Assembly (NCBI RefSeq): GCF_008973715.1
Contig: NZ_WBOL01000012.1
Span: forward strand, 51,174-115,173
Origin: Nitrincola schmidtii
GTDB lineage: Bacteria; Pseudomonadota; Gammaproteobacteria; Pseudomonadales; Balneatricaceae
Direction of reading: 5' to 3'
Length of the DNA: 64,000 nt
The position numbers and the translations under genes are program-made. Positions 27,140 to 39,167 of this stretch are shown here, one piece after another (positions within the stretch are counted from its first letter, which is position 1; the number at the start of each line of letters is the position of its first letter). Below the pieces are notes generated by a model. It was not told the origin of the DNA. It saw nothing but the letters and a program-made list of their open reading frames with translations, and did no database searches.

Positions 27140-27820
27140 GTGCCAAAGGGTAGCATCATTATTCCTGTGTTAAATGAAGCGGAACACCTAGTGTCACGAC
27201 TACAAGCGTTACAGTCGTTTCGAGAGCAGGATATTGAGTTGATTTTAGTAGATGGTGGAAGTTCTGATCATACACAGCAGTTATCTGAAGGTTGGGTTGA
27301 TCAATTGATTTGCTCTGGTGCCGGACGTGCTTTGCAGATGAACTCAGGCGCTCACCAAGCAACAGGGACATGGCTTTTTTTTCTGCATATCGACACACGT
27401 TTTACTGCTGAAGCTGAAAAAGCCCTGCTCTCAATAGTGTCTAATGAGGCTCCAAACTGGGGGCGCTTTGATGTGTTGATTGAGGGTAAGCACCCACTAT
27501 TAGGATTAGTGGCTAACATGATGAACCTACGTTCACGCTTGTCGGGCATTGCCACCGGCGATCAGTTGATCTTTGTACACCGCTCATTATTTGATGCGGT
27601 CGGAGAGTTTCCTAAACAGCCGTTAATGGAAGATGTAGAGTTCTCTAAGAGAATGAAAAAGATCCAACCGCCACTGTGTTTGTCTGAACGGGTCATCACC
27701 TCAGGGCGCCGTTGGGATCAAAATGGGTTTTGGTCAACGGTGTTATTAATGTGGTCACTGAGGTGGCGCTATTGGCGAGGGGAAACGGCTGACGAGTTGG
27801 TTAAGGAATATTACTCATGA
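27140..27820 (+). CDS. Arsenosugar-type glycosyltransferase, TIGR04283 class (GT2)
   Basis: 226-residue GT-A fold family 2 transferase. It begins SIIIPVLNEAEHL, carries LVDGGSSDHT, SGAGRALQMNSGA and a DxD-like FLHIDTRF (about residues 80-87), and ends with FSKRMKK and SGRRW blocks. This matches 'rSAM/selenodomain-associated transferase 2', now annotated as arsenosugar biosynthesis glycosyltransferase. The start is a GTG at 27140 with AAAAGG upstream. It overlaps the next gene by four bases (ATGA). It would transfer a sugar moiety in the pathway beginning with ArsS; donor and acceptor are not proven. Confidence 0.88.
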   Translation: MPKGSIIIPVLNEAEHLVSRLQALQSFREQDIELILVDGGSSDHTQQLSEGWVDQLICSGAGRALQMNSGAHQATGTWLFFLHIDTRFTAEAEKALLSIVSNEAPNWGRFDVLIEGKHPLLGLVANMMNLRSRLSGIATGDQLIFVHRSLFDAVGEFPKQPLMEDVEFSKRMKKIQPPLCLSERVITSGRRWDQNGFWSTVLLMWSLRWRYWRGETADELVKEYYS

Positions 27821-28440
27821 CATCACCACGTATTCAGTTAGCTATCTTTGCCAGAGCACCGATTGCAGGACAGTGCAAAACACGTTTAATTCCAGCACTG
27901 GGCGCTGAGGGCGCTGCGCAACTTCATGCGACTCTGGTAGAGAAAACGGTGAAAACGGCACTTGCCGTTCCTCATGCCGACGTGACACTGTGGACAGTTG
28001 ATAAACCAGAGCATCCTTTTTTCAGGCGTTTAGTAACAGACTACCCATTGTTAAAATGGCAACAGCAGCCTGAGGGTGATTTAGGCGAGCGAATGCATCA
28101 CGTGTTTATGACGCAACAACAGCCAACGTTGTTAATGGGTAGTGACTGTCCCGCGTTTACATCTGATCTATTGCAGCATTACGCTTGCTTACTTACTCAG
28201 CACGCAGCGGTGTTTGTTCCCGCTGAGGATGGTGGTTATGTCTTAGTAGGCTTACAGGAACCCTGTTCACAGATATTTGAACAGATGGAGTGGGGCACCG
28301 CTGAGGTAATGCAACAAACACGTAAACGGCTACAGCAGGCGCAGATCGATTGGGTTGAAGCAGAGTCGCTCTGGGATATTGATCGTCCAGAAGATCTGAG
28401 TCGACTGACTGTATCATCCAATTCTTTACATAGTGCGTAG
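27817..28440 (+). CDS. Arsenosugar-type glycosyltransferase, TIGR04282 class (DUF2064)
   Basis: 207-residue nucleotidyl/glycosyl-transferase-like protein with IFARAPIAGQCKTRLIPALG at the N-terminus, LLMGSDCPAF (residues about 107-116) and EDGGYVLVGL (about 133-142). These are hallmarks of 'rSAM/selenodomain-associated transferase 1', related to the MobA/CofC fold. It is translationally coupled to the TIGR04283 gene. The TPP riboswitch of the thi operon starts 22 bases after its stop. Confidence 0.88.
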   Translation: MTSPRIQLAIFARAPIAGQCKTRLIPALGAEGAAQLHATLVEKTVKTALAVPHADVTLWTVDKPEHPFFRRLVTDYPLLKWQQQPEGDLGERMHHVFMTQQQPTLLMGSDCPAFTSDLLQHYACLLTQHAAVFVPAEDGGYVLVGLQEPCSQIFEQMEWGTAEVMQQTRKRLQQAQIDWVEAESLWDIDRPEDLSRLTVSSNSLHSA

Positions 28441-28462
28441 TTAAGCATAATATTTATTTAAT

Positions 28463-28547
28463 CCGTTGGGGTGCCGTCAAAGGCTGAGAAGTGTTTCATA
28501 CACTAACCCATCGAACCTGATACGGGTAATACCGGCGAAGGGAACGG
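28463..28547 (+). promoter_or_regulatory. TPP riboswitch (THI element)
   Basis: The thiamine pyrophosphate aptamer is recognised from GGGGTGCC, GGCTGAGA, ACCTGAT, CGGGTAATACCGGCG and AGGGAA in the canonical order. CCGTT (28463-28467) pairs with AACGG (28543-28547) as P1. ACGGGT (28544-28549) can instead pair with ACCCGT (28587-28592), which is followed by a short T run, so the two helices compete. It lies 76 bases upstream of thiO and controls the thiOSGEDC operon. Confidence 0.95.
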
Positions 28548-28622
28548 GTAGTCTGCTTTCAATTCTCCTTTTCTGTTCGCTCGTGCACCCGTTTTGACTC
28601 TGGCGTGTATAGGGCAAGTTTC

Positions 28623-29603
28623 ATGTCTGACATTTCAATTATTGGTGCGGGTGTCGCTGGCCTGTGTGTTGCCAACGAGCTGCTATCTCGTGGCGTATCT
28701 ATTCGTGTTTATGATCATCAACCCTTACCCGGACCTCATGCTTGTTCTTGGTGGGCTGGCGGAATGCTGGCACCTTTTTGTGAACGCGAAAGTGCGGAAC
28801 AAGAAGTGGTTCGTTTTGGGTCGGAAGCTATTGATTGGTGGGATCAGCATACCGGTGTCGTGCAACGAAATGGCTCTTTGGTGTTAAGCACAACCCGTGA
28901 TCGCAATGAGCTAGTTCGATTTGCGAAACGCACCAGTGACTATGAGTTGTTAGATGCACAGCAAGTGTCAGCCCTAGAACCCGATCTTTCAGGACATATT
29001 CGTCAAGCGTTGCATTTCAGCGGTGAAGCCCACCTAGATCCACGCAAAGCCTTATTAACACTCGCTGAAAACCTTAACGCGGCAGGAGTCGTTATAGAAC
29101 AAGGTGAGCCATCGGCTGATAGCAAGGTTATCGACTGTCGAGGGTTAGCTGCGATGGATAGGTTATCCGGACTGCGCGGTGTCAAAGGCGAGATGCTGGT
29201 GTTGCGCTGCCCAGAATTGTCGATCTCACGTCCGGTGCGTTTTATTCATCCCCGTATGCCGCTGTACATCGTTCCTCGTGGTGAGGGTATTTACATGCTG
29301 GGCGCGACCATGCTGGAAACGTCAGAGGGCAATCGACTAACTGTTCGTTCGGTGTTGGAATTGTTATCCGCCGCGTACGCATTACATCCAGCCTTTGCAG
29401 AAGCCGAAATTATTGAAACCGGTGTTGATGTACGTCCTGCGTTCGCTGATAACCTGCCTCGCATTCGCCAACATAATGGACGCATCTATGTGAATGGCTT
29501 GTATCGACACGGCTACCTTTTATCACCCGCGTTGGCTCGCATGACCGCTGATCTTGTCTTGAATAACCACATTCCCGAGGCTTTTTATGAAGATTTTCTA
29601 TAA
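28623..29603 (+). CDS. thiO: Glycine oxidase for thiamine thiazole synthesis
   Basis: 326-residue FAD-dependent amine oxidase of the DAO fold, making the iminoglycine used by ThiG. The FAD fold is ISIIGAGVAGLCVANEL at the N-terminus. GGMLAPFCERE near residue 50 is typical of ThiO, and a C-terminal GLYRHGYLLSPALA contacts flavin. I prefer the ATG at 28623 to a GTG at 28605 because the product then starts MSDISIIGAG, with AGGG upstream. It is first in the thi operon behind the riboswitch and overlaps thiS by 17 bases. Confidence 0.93.
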   Translation: MSDISIIGAGVAGLCVANELLSRGVSIRVYDHQPLPGPHACSWWAGGMLAPFCERESAEQEVVRFGSEAIDWWDQHTGVVQRNGSLVLSTTRDRNELVRFAKRTSDYELLDAQQVSALEPDLSGHIRQALHFSGEAHLDPRKALLTLAENLNAAGVVIEQGEPSADSKVIDCRGLAAMDRLSGLRGVKGEMLVLRCPELSISRPVRFIHPRMPLYIVPRGEGIYMLGATMLETSEGNRLTVRSVLELLSAAYALHPAFAEAEIIETGVDVRPAFADNLPRIRQHNGRIYVNGLYRHGYLLSPALARMTADLVLNNHIPEAFYEDFL

Positions 29604-29784
29604 CGGTGAACTCATGGAAGTCACAGCAGAAAGTCTTGATGCTCTGTTGCGTGAGTTGAACTTAGAAGGGCAGGCGGTTGCTACGGCCGTGAATGGTGAT
29701 TTTGTGCCGCGATCACTGCGTGCTGAAAAATTATTGATTGAAAACGACCACGTCGAAGTGGTTGCACCGATGCAAGGGGGCTGA
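29587..29784 (+). CDS. thiS: Sulfur carrier protein ThiS
   Basis: 65-residue ubiquitin-like carrier beginning with the FYNGELMEV strand and ending in the required Gly-Gly (PMQGG), which is thiocarboxylated to donate sulfur to ThiG. It starts inside the thiO 3' end, 17 bases before the thiO stop ends, and is followed by thiG after one base. No thiF is visible in this operon. Confidence 0.94.
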   Translation: MKIFYNGELMEVTAESLDALLRELNLEGQAVATAVNGDFVPRSLRAEKLLIENDHVEVVAPMQGG

Positions 29785-29785
29785 A

Positions 29786-30547
29786 GTGAAAACCTTTTAT
29801 GGCGTAGAGCTAGACAGTGCATTAATGCTTGGGACTGCACTTTATCCGTCACCCGCGATTATGGCGCAGGCCTTTGATGCGTCAAAAGCATCTGTCGCTA
29901 CCGTGTCATTGAGACGTGAAAACTCAGGTGGACAGGCTTTCCGAGAGTGGTTGCAAACCTTAAATGTTCGTTTGCTCCCCAATACAGCCGGTTGTTATTC
30001 GGTTAAAGAAGCGGTGACCACAGCACACATGGCAAGAGAGTTATTTGATACTACTTGGATCAAGTTAGAGGTCATTGGCCAAAGTGATACCTTACAGCCC
30101 GATCCATTTGGTTTGGTGGATGCTGCCAGAATCCTGTGTGATGAGGGTTTTGATGTCTTTCCTTACACCACAGAAGACTTGGTGCTAGCCGAGCGCTTGG
30201 TCGAGGTTGGATGTCGTGTGTTGATGCCTTGGGGTGCGCCGATAGGTTCGGGTTTAGGATTGAACAACCCCTATGGTCTTCGCAGCCTTCGTCATTATTT
30301 TCCTGATATTCCACTGGTGGTCGATGCCGGCATCGGGCTTCCTTCTCATGCGGCACAAGCGATGGAGTTGGGCTATGACGCAATTTTGCTGAATACCGCC
30401 GTTGCCAAAGCGGGTGATCCCGTTGCCATGGCGAAGGCCTTTGCCTTAGCCGTCGAAGCAGGTCAAACCGCCTATCAAGCCAGCCCTATGGAACCTCGTG
30501 ATATGGCAAGTCCTTCCACTCCCGTCATAGGAAAGGCATGGTTATGA
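29786..30547 (+). CDS. thiG: Thiazole synthase
   Basis: 253-residue TIM-barrel enzyme forming the thiazole phosphate from 1-deoxyxylulose 5-phosphate, ThiS-thiocarboxylate and the ThiO product. Signatures are IKLEVIGQ with the Schiff-base Lys, [16 protein letters not shown] and [11 protein letters not shown]. The GTG at 29786 is preferred since AGGGGG lies six bases upstream; the longer frame from ATG 29738 would overlap thiS and add atypical residues. It overlaps thiE by ten bases. Confidence 0.93.
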   Translation: MKTFYGVELDSALMLGTALYPSPAIMAQAFDASKASVATVSLRRENSGGQAFREWLQTLNVRLLPNTAGCYSVKEAVTTAHMARELFDTTWIKLEVIGQSDTLQPDPFGLVDAARILCDEGFDVFPYTTEDLVLAERLVEVGCRVLMPWGAPIGSGLGLNNPYGLRSLRHYFPDIPLVVDAGIGLPSHAAQAMELGYDAILLNTAVAKAGDPVAMAKAFALAVEAGQTAYQASPMEPRDMASPSTPVIGKAWL

Positions 30548-31162
30548 AGCTACCTCATCGTTTTTATCCCATTGTTGATAGCTCACATTGGGTTGAAAGA
30601 TTGCTGCCTCAGGGCGTAAAGCTGGTGCAGCTGCGCATCAAAAACAGGTCTGAATCTGATTTGCGAGCCGAAGTGATGAAAAGCCTAGCCTTGGCACGTC
30701 AGCATCAAGCGGCATTAGTGATTAATGATTATTGGCAATTAGCCATCGAACTCGGTGCAGATTGGCTGCATTTAGGCCAGGAAGATCTTGAAGAAGCAGA
30801 CTTAACCGCCATACGCCGTGCCGGTATTCGTTTAGGTATCAGCACTCATAGCGATGATGAATTGGAGAATGCGCTGCGTCATACACCAGACTATGTGGCG
30901 TTAGGGCCTGTGTTTCCAACCACGACGAAACAGATGCCTTGGCAACCTCAGGGCGCTGACAATGTGGTTCGATGGAAGCAGCGAGTGGGTGATATCCCCT
31001 TATGTGCCATCGGAGGAATCACATTAGAACGAGCACCCGTCATCTATCAAGCTGGCGCTGATCTCATTGCTGTCGTTAGTGATGTGACAGCCGCGCAAGA
31101 CCCCGAGCAGCGGACTCGAGACTGGATTGCCTTTGCGGAAAAGAAAGTCAACGGAGGTGCAC

Positions 31163-31170
<8 letters not shown>
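30538..31170 (+). CDS. thiE: Thiamine-phosphate synthase
   Basis: 210-residue TIM-barrel enzyme coupling hydroxymethylpyrimidine diphosphate to thiazole phosphate. Signatures include QLRIKNRS near residue 31, [24 protein letters not shown] with the metal-binding Asp, [23 protein letters not shown] and AIGGITLE. An alternative ATG at 30544 would remove two residues. It overlaps thiD by eight bases. Confidence 0.93.
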
Positions 31171-33926
<2,756 letters not shown>

Positions 33927-33953
33927 TAGCCGGTAACCTACTAAAGGCACCCT

Positions 33954-33995
33954 AAAGGGCTTTTCCATCTAAACTGGAAAGGCCCTTTGTCGTTT
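33954..33995 (+). terminator. Rho-independent terminator of the thi operon
   Basis: AAAGGGCTTTTCCA pairs with TGGAAAGGCCCTTT (14 pairs, one G-U wobble) around a 7-base loop, followed by TGTCGTTT. It lies 28 bases after the thiC stop. Confidence 0.85.
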
Positions 33996-34083
33996 AACCA
34001 GTTGTGTAATTTAGAGGCTATCAACGGCTTTTTTATAAGGTTTCTTTCTTCCATCTTTCTCAGTTGCTATTATTTCGCCCGAA

Positions 34084-34163
34084 TGTCATAAAAATTTAAC
34101 ACAACTGTCACAAAATACAGGCAGAATGCGTGTCATAAAACCTTAACCCAACTGTCATAAAAC
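34084..34163 (+). promoter_or_regulatory. PHO-box-like repeats upstream of the Na/Pi cotransporter gene
   Basis: TGTCA(T/C)AAAA occurs at 34084, 34106, 34131 and 34153, in two pairs each offset by exactly 22 bases (two 11-base units), resembling the CTGTCATAAAA PhoB-binding repeat. The last copy ends 14 bases before the ATG, so the promoter is probably served by the first pair. Phosphate-starvation control of the cotransporter is inferred. Confidence 0.65.
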
Positions 34164-34177
34164 TTGTTGAGCGCCTC

Positions 34178-35899
34178 ATGACCTACACTTTGTTCGATTT
34201 CCTCCAGTTGATCGGCTCACTGGGTATCTTCATTTTTGGTATGAAAATCTTCAGTGAAGGTCTTCAGAAGATAGCCGGTAACCGTCTCAAAGGTATCTTA
34301 AGCGGTATGACACGTAATCGTGTTACGGGACTGTTTACCGGTTTTGCAACCACGGCGATTACCCAGTCATCCACCACTACCACGGTTATGGCTGTCAGCT
34401 TTGTTAATGCGGGATTGCTAACCTTTGTTCAGTCCACGGGCGTGATCATGGGGGCGAACATCGGTACGACAATTACGGCTTGGTTAGTGGCACTGTTTGG
34501 ATTTAAGTTCCAGATCACACCGATTGCCTTGGCAGTCATCGGTTTGTTTTTTGTATTTTTGTTCTCTAAAAATGCTCGCTGGCGCAATATTGCAGAAGCG
34601 ATGGTTGGCTTTGGTATTCTTTTTATCGGGCTGGAGTTTATTAAAGGTTCGGTACCTGATATTAATACCAACCCCGCAATGTTCAGCTTTTTGGATAGTT
34701 TCTCAGATTATGGTTATCTATCGCTGATACTGTTCGTCTTTGTCGGTACGATTTTAACCTTACTGACGCAATCCTCTTCCGCTGCAACTGCTATTACATT
34801 AGTCATGCTATTTGAGGGTTGGATCTCTTTTCCTATCGCTGCCGCGATGATTTTGGGAGAAAACATCGGTACCACAGTGACGGCAAATATAGCGGCATTG
34901 GTCGGTAATGTGCATGCCAAACGAGCAGCAAGATTTCACTTCTTTTTCAATGTGATCGGTGTGACGTGGATGATGATATTGATCTATCCTGTGTTGGGAT
35001 TGATCGATAATGTGGTTCAGTTCTTCACAGAATCGTCTATTTCAGTGTTGAGTGGATCAGTAGAGTCTAGGCCCAATGCTACCTTAGCACTATCACTTTT
35101 CCACACCAGTTTTAACGTGCTTAACGTTCTCATATTGTTTGCTTTTGTGCCTTACATTGTTCGTTTTGTCGAGTATATTCAGCCAGATAAAGGCGGTGCG
35201 GATGATGAATTTCATCTGCAATACATCAGTACCGGTATGATGACATCACCTTTATTTGCTATCCAGCAGGCGCAAAAAGAAATACAGATCTTTGCAGGAA
35301 TCACCGAGCAGATGCATGGTCAGGTAAAACAGCTGCTGTTTGACCCTACCGCTAACCGAGAAGAGTTGTTGGAACAACTGCATAAAGATGAGCAGAAGAC
35401 CGACACATTAGAAATAGAAATCTCTGATTATTTGGTGCGTATTAGTGAAAGAACCTCGTTAGAGCATGAACTAACAGAGCGCATTCACAATATGCAGGCG
35501 ATGCTGAACGATCTTGAGCGTATTGGTGATATTTATTACCAAATAGGAAAAACTGCAGATAAATTGCAGGATTATCAAACCGATTGGCCTGAAGAAGCGG
35601 TGGCCGAATTGGGTAGCATGATGGACGTGCTTTATGAAGCTATCCAGAATATGGTGAATAACGTTTCCAAAGAACCGAATGCGGTAAGGTTAGAGGATGC
35701 TGTCGCATTAGAAAAACGTATTAACAGGCATCGTAAACAGTTCAGAAAGAATCATTACAAGCGACTTGAAAATGGCAACTATCCGGCTCGAACCGGGATG
35801 GTTTTTATCGATGCATTGAACCGTTTCGAACGTATTGGTGATCATGTGATTAATATCAATGAGTATGCCAGCGGTAACCGCATCAAAGGTACTTCTTGA
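34178..35899 (+). CDS. Na/Pi cotransporter family protein with PhoU-like C-terminal domain
   Basis: 573-residue protein. The N-terminal half is an integral-membrane Na/Pi cotransporter with two inverted repeats carrying the QSS motifs: TTAITQSSTTTTVMAVSF near residue 60 and LTLLTQSSSAATAITLVML near 195. The C-terminal part (about 350-565) is a soluble PhoU-like helical domain with alternating ERIGDI and ERIGDHV motifs. It imports phosphate with sodium. PHO-box-like repeats immediately upstream fit induction by phosphate limitation. Confidence 0.9.
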   Translation: MTYTLFDFLQLIGSLGIFIFGMKIFSEGLQKIAGNRLKGILSGMTRNRVTGLFTGFATTAITQSSTTTTVMAVSFVNAGLLTFVQSTGVIMGANIGTTITAWLVALFGFKFQITPIALAVIGLFFVFLFSKNARWRNIAEAMVGFGILFIGLEFIKGSVPDINTNPAMFSFLDSFSDYGYLSLILFVFVGTILTLLTQSSSAATAITLVMLFEGWISFPIAAAMILGENIGTTVTANIAALVGNVHAKRAARFHFFFNVIGVTWMMILIYPVLGLIDNVVQFFTESSISVLSGSVESRPNATLALSLFHTSFNVLNVLILFAFVPYIVRFVEYIQPDKGGADDEFHLQYISTGMMTSPLFAIQQAQKEIQIFAGITEQMHGQVKQLLFDPTANREELLEQLHKDEQKTDTLEIEISDYLVRISERTSLEHELTERIHNMQAMLNDLERIGDIYYQIGKTADKLQDYQTDWPEEAVAELGSMMDVLYEAIQNMVNNVSKEPNAVRLEDAVALEKRINRHRKQFRKNHYKRLENGNYPARTGMVFIDALNRFERIGDHVININEYASGNRIKGTS

Positions 35900-36034
35900 T
35901 CACTTCTTAATCTGATTTACACACGAAAACCCCTTTGACATGGCAGTTATTGGGGTTAACGTGTATATTTATTAGAGCTGTTTAATGTTTTGAAGCATTT
36001 GCTCAGAATAATCTGCTCTCAGGATTAAGAACCC

Positions 36035-38392
36035 ATGGACACATTTGCGCCGCAGTTAAGATGGCGAGCAGTCAAGTTATCTGCGGTGATGTTGTGGCTG
36101 ATTCTGTGTGTGTTTTCCTCCTCTTTACTTTTTGCTTCAGTTTCAAATGATCGCTCTAACACCCTTCACTTTGGCGTTTTTTCCTACCTAGGTGATGAAC
36201 AAACCTATCAAAAGTTCGCACCTCTTGTAGAGTATTTAAATAGCGTTCTTGAAGATGAATGGATTGAGTTACATGTTCTGTCTCAAGAAAAGTTGAATGA
36301 GCGCATCAGTGAAGGAAGCATTGATATCGTAACGACCAACCCAACTCATTTCTTAGTCGCTCGAAGTCAATTCCCGTTGACGGGTGTGATTGCAACACTG
36401 GTTCAATCTTATGATGGAGTGCCATCGCATTATCTAGGTGGCGTCATATTAACGCTGGCGCATCGTGACGATATTGGTTCATTACGAGATATACACGGTA
36501 AAGTCGTTGCCACTCCAAGCCGAGATAATCTTGGAGGATATCGTGCGCAAGTGTATGAGTTACATCTTGCGGGTATTAGGGTTCCTGATGACTTATCTGC
36601 CTTGATTGAAGTGGGTACACATCGAGAGTCGGTAAGGGCTTTACTGGATGGTCGAGCTGATGTGGCGTTTGTACGCGATGGTATTATGGAGCAGTTACTT
36701 CGAGAAGGTTTTTTACCAGAGCGCTCCATAAAGCTATTAAATGCACAAATTAATGCCGATTTTATTCATAAACTGTCTACTCGACTTTATCCTGAGTGGC
36801 CGGTGTTTGCTTTACCTCATGTCGATGAGAGAGCAGTTCGACATATCGCTGCAGCACTTTTTTCTTTAGATTCTGATAACCCTTTAGCTATGCAAGCCGG
36901 TATATATGGGTTTACCGTGCCTGCTGATTATCAAGCGGTCGAAACCTTATCTCGAACTCTACGACTACCTCCCTACGATCAACTACCTGATTTTACTTTA
37001 AAAGATGCTTGGCAGCGTTGGCAGTTTTTGATCATTTTTGTTGCTGTTGCGGTCAGTATTATTTTTCTACTTAGCCTTGGTTTAGTGTGGTTGTGGCGCA
37101 AAGCGCATGTGGATCGTGATCGCTTTGGAACCTTGTTACAGGGGTTAGGAGAAGGTGTGTATGGCACGGATAAAGAGGGGCGTTGTACCTTTATCAATGA
37201 AGCAGCGACGCAGATGCTACAGACGTCTTCAAAAGCAGTGTTAGGTAAGGATCAGCATAGTCTTTTTCATCACCATTATCAGGATGGTCGGTTTTATCCG
37301 TATTCAGAGTGCCCTATCACCCAAACACTGAATGATGGTCGTAAGCGTGAGTTGAGAGAATGGTTCATTCGTCAAGACGATGGACGTCATTTCCCCGTAG
37401 ATCTTACCGTTACGCCTCTGTTTAATAAGGATTCAATAGTAGGTGCGGTTGTTGCCTTTTCTGATATTACCCGTCGTGTCAAAGTGGAAGAGGAAAACAA
37501 GCGCCTAACTCAGTACAACCGAATGTTATTGGAGTCTGCAGGTGATGGTATCTATGGTATTGATATGCATGGTAAGTGCACCTTTATTAACCCCGCTGCC
37601 CTAAAAATGTTAGGTTTTAATGCGGAAGAAGTTTTAGGCCAAGATCCACATCAGATTTTCCATTATTGTTACCCCGATGGCAGCGACTATCCATCCCATA
37701 AATGTCCAGTCCACCTCACCAAAATGAAAGGTGTCGAAACCGAGTGTGAAGATCACTTTATCAACAGCGAGGGTGAGTCTCTACCGGTGCATCTAAAAGT
37801 CAGTCCAATTTTTGAAGATCAGGCTCAGGTGGGTGTTGTGGTTGTGTTTCAGAATATTACAGAACAAAAAGCCTTGCAGGCTCGTTTGATCACTTTAACG
37901 ACAACGGATGACTTGACTGGTTTGTACAATCGACGGTACTTCCAAAAACAGTTGAGTAAAGAGTTTGCTCGCTTTCAGCGTTCCTTCGCTGAAACGGCAG
38001 TATTGATGCTTGACTTGGATTTCTTCAAGCAAATTAACGATACCTATGGGCATGCTGCCGGTGACAAAGTGCTGAAAGATTTTGCTGAACTGTTACTCAA
38101 TGCACAACGAAACAGTGATTTCTGTGCTCGCGTCGGTGGTGAAGAGTTTGCTTTACTCTTGCCGGATACTTCGCTGAGTCATGCGTTGAGTTTTGCTAAT
38201 CGTTTAACCAAGCAGGTCAGAGAAGCCGTATTTAGTTTCAATGATAAAAGGATTCCCTTAACGGTGAGTATTGGCTGTACACACATGTATATCGATGACA
38301 GTCATCCAGATATGGTGTTAGCTCGTGCTGATAGAGCGTTATATCAAGCCAAAGAATCCGGCAGAGATCGGGTTGTTGCCTATGGTCAGTGA
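36035..38392 (+). CDS. Diguanylate cyclase with PhnD-like binding domain and two PAS domains
   Basis: 785 residues. An N-terminal signal segment (about 14-33) precedes a PhnD/phosphonate-type periplasmic binding domain (about 45-300; LHFGVFSYLGDEQTY, DIVTTNPTHFLVA). One membrane helix lies near 330-350, then two related PAS domains begin near 365 (LLQGLGEGVYGTDKEGRCTFIN) and 500 (LLESAGDGIYGIDMHGKCTFIN), apparently an internal duplication. The GGDEF domain (about 620-785) has active GGEEF preceded by the I-site RNSD. It probably makes c-di-GMP in response to a phosphonate, phosphate-like or unrelated ligand. First of a three-gene unit with the phosphatase-like and GGDEF/EAL genes. Confidence 0.87.
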   Translation: MDTFAPQLRWRAVKLSAVMLWLILCVFSSSLLFASVSNDRSNTLHFGVFSYLGDEQTYQKFAPLVEYLNSVLEDEWIELHVLSQEKLNERISEGSIDIVTTNPTHFLVARSQFPLTGVIATLVQSYDGVPSHYLGGVILTLAHRDDIGSLRDIHGKVVATPSRDNLGGYRAQVYELHLAGIRVPDDLSALIEVGTHRESVRALLDGRADVAFVRDGIMEQLLREGFLPERSIKLLNAQINADFIHKLSTRLYPEWPVFALPHVDERAVRHIAAALFSLDSDNPLAMQAGIYGFTVPADYQAVETLSRTLRLPPYDQLPDFTLKDAWQRWQFLIIFVAVAVSIIFLLSLGLVWLWRKAHVDRDRFGTLLQGLGEGVYGTDKEGRCTFINEAATQMLQTSSKAVLGKDQHSLFHHHYQDGRFYPYSECPITQTLNDGRKRELREWFIRQDDGRHFPVDLTVTPLFNKDSIVGAVVAFSDITRRVKVEEENKRLTQYNRMLLESAGDGIYGIDMHGKCTFINPAALKMLGFNAEEVLGQDPHQIFHYCYPDGSDYPSHKCPVHLTKMKGVETECEDHFINSEGESLPVHLKVSPIFEDQAQVGVVVVFQNITEQKALQARLITLTTTDDLTGLYNRRYFQKQLSKEFARFQRSFAETAVLMLDLDFFKQINDTYGHAAGDKVLKDFAELLLNAQRNSDFCARVGGEEFALLLPDTSLSHALSFANRLTKQVREAVFSFNDKRIPLTVSIGCTHMYIDDSHPDMVLARADRALYQAKESGRDRVVAYGQ

Positions 38393-38532
38393 TCACTGAA
38401 GACTAAGGTTGTCTTGCGTCATTTATGAAAAATGTTTTAACTTATGAGTGACTTATTAATAGGAAGTATTTGATTTAGTTGTTTGTTCTGAGTAGTCTTG
38501 ATGATAACCCCTTTTCTATAGTGGTTTTTAAA

Positions 38533-39162
38533 ATGAAACGATTTTTTTATTTTCTATTACTTATGCTCAGCATGAGTAGTGTGTCGTTACCTGCACAAGA
38601 TTTTTTAGTGGTGCCAGCAACTTCAACAGATCTTCAGATGGTGCGTGAAGGTGGTTTCGTTTTATTTATTCGACACGGTCCGACCGATTCATCTAGACCT
38701 GATCACGTTCCTATCGATTTAAACGACTGTAATACCCAGCGTCCCTTAACCGAACAGGGAAAAGTACTGATGTCAGGTGTTGCTGAGGCCATTCAGTTAG
38801 CCGGTTTTCCATTAGGAAATATCTATACCAGTCCTCTATGTAGAGCCGTTGAAACCACCGAAATTTTATTCGGCACTGATACTTTTACCGTGGAAAAGTA
38901 TTTAATGTATGTTGCAGCGCTGACATCGAACGAAAAAATACCCATTATCGCCAAGACTCAAGCCTTACTGAGTGAAGATGTGTCTTTAGGTGAAAATCGT
39001 ATCCTAGTTGCACATGGTCCCAACTTGGTTGAGGTGATGGATTATTTTCCAGTTGAAGGGGCTTTAGTCATTTTTAAACCCTTAGGTGATGAAGGTGGCT
39101 TTGAATATATAGCGACCATCGAACCCGATCATTGGGCAGAGTTACTGCCTAACCTCGAGTAA
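38533..39162 (+). CDS. Secreted histidine-phosphatase-family protein
   Basis: 209 residues with a signal peptide (1-21, ending LPAQ) and a phosphoglycerate-mutase-like domain. The catalytic FIRHGPTD (RHG motif) is near residue 52, the second His is in VAHGPN near 164, and TSPLCRAVETTEIL is the third motif. The ATG at 38533 is preferred over an open-frame TTG at 38479 because it starts the signal peptide. It lies between two c-di-GMP enzyme genes, five bases before the second. Substrate unknown; probably a periplasmic phosphomonoester. Confidence 0.84.
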   Translation: MKRFFYFLLLMLSMSSVSLPAQDFLVVPATSTDLQMVREGGFVLFIRHGPTDSSRPDHVPIDLNDCNTQRPLTEQGKVLMSGVAEAIQLAGFPLGNIYTSPLCRAVETTEILFGTDTFTVEKYLMYVAALTSNEKIPIIAKTQALLSEDVSLGENRILVAHGPNLVEVMDYFPVEGALVIFKPLGDEGGFEYIATIEPDHWAELLPNLE

Positions 39163-39167
39163 TTAAG

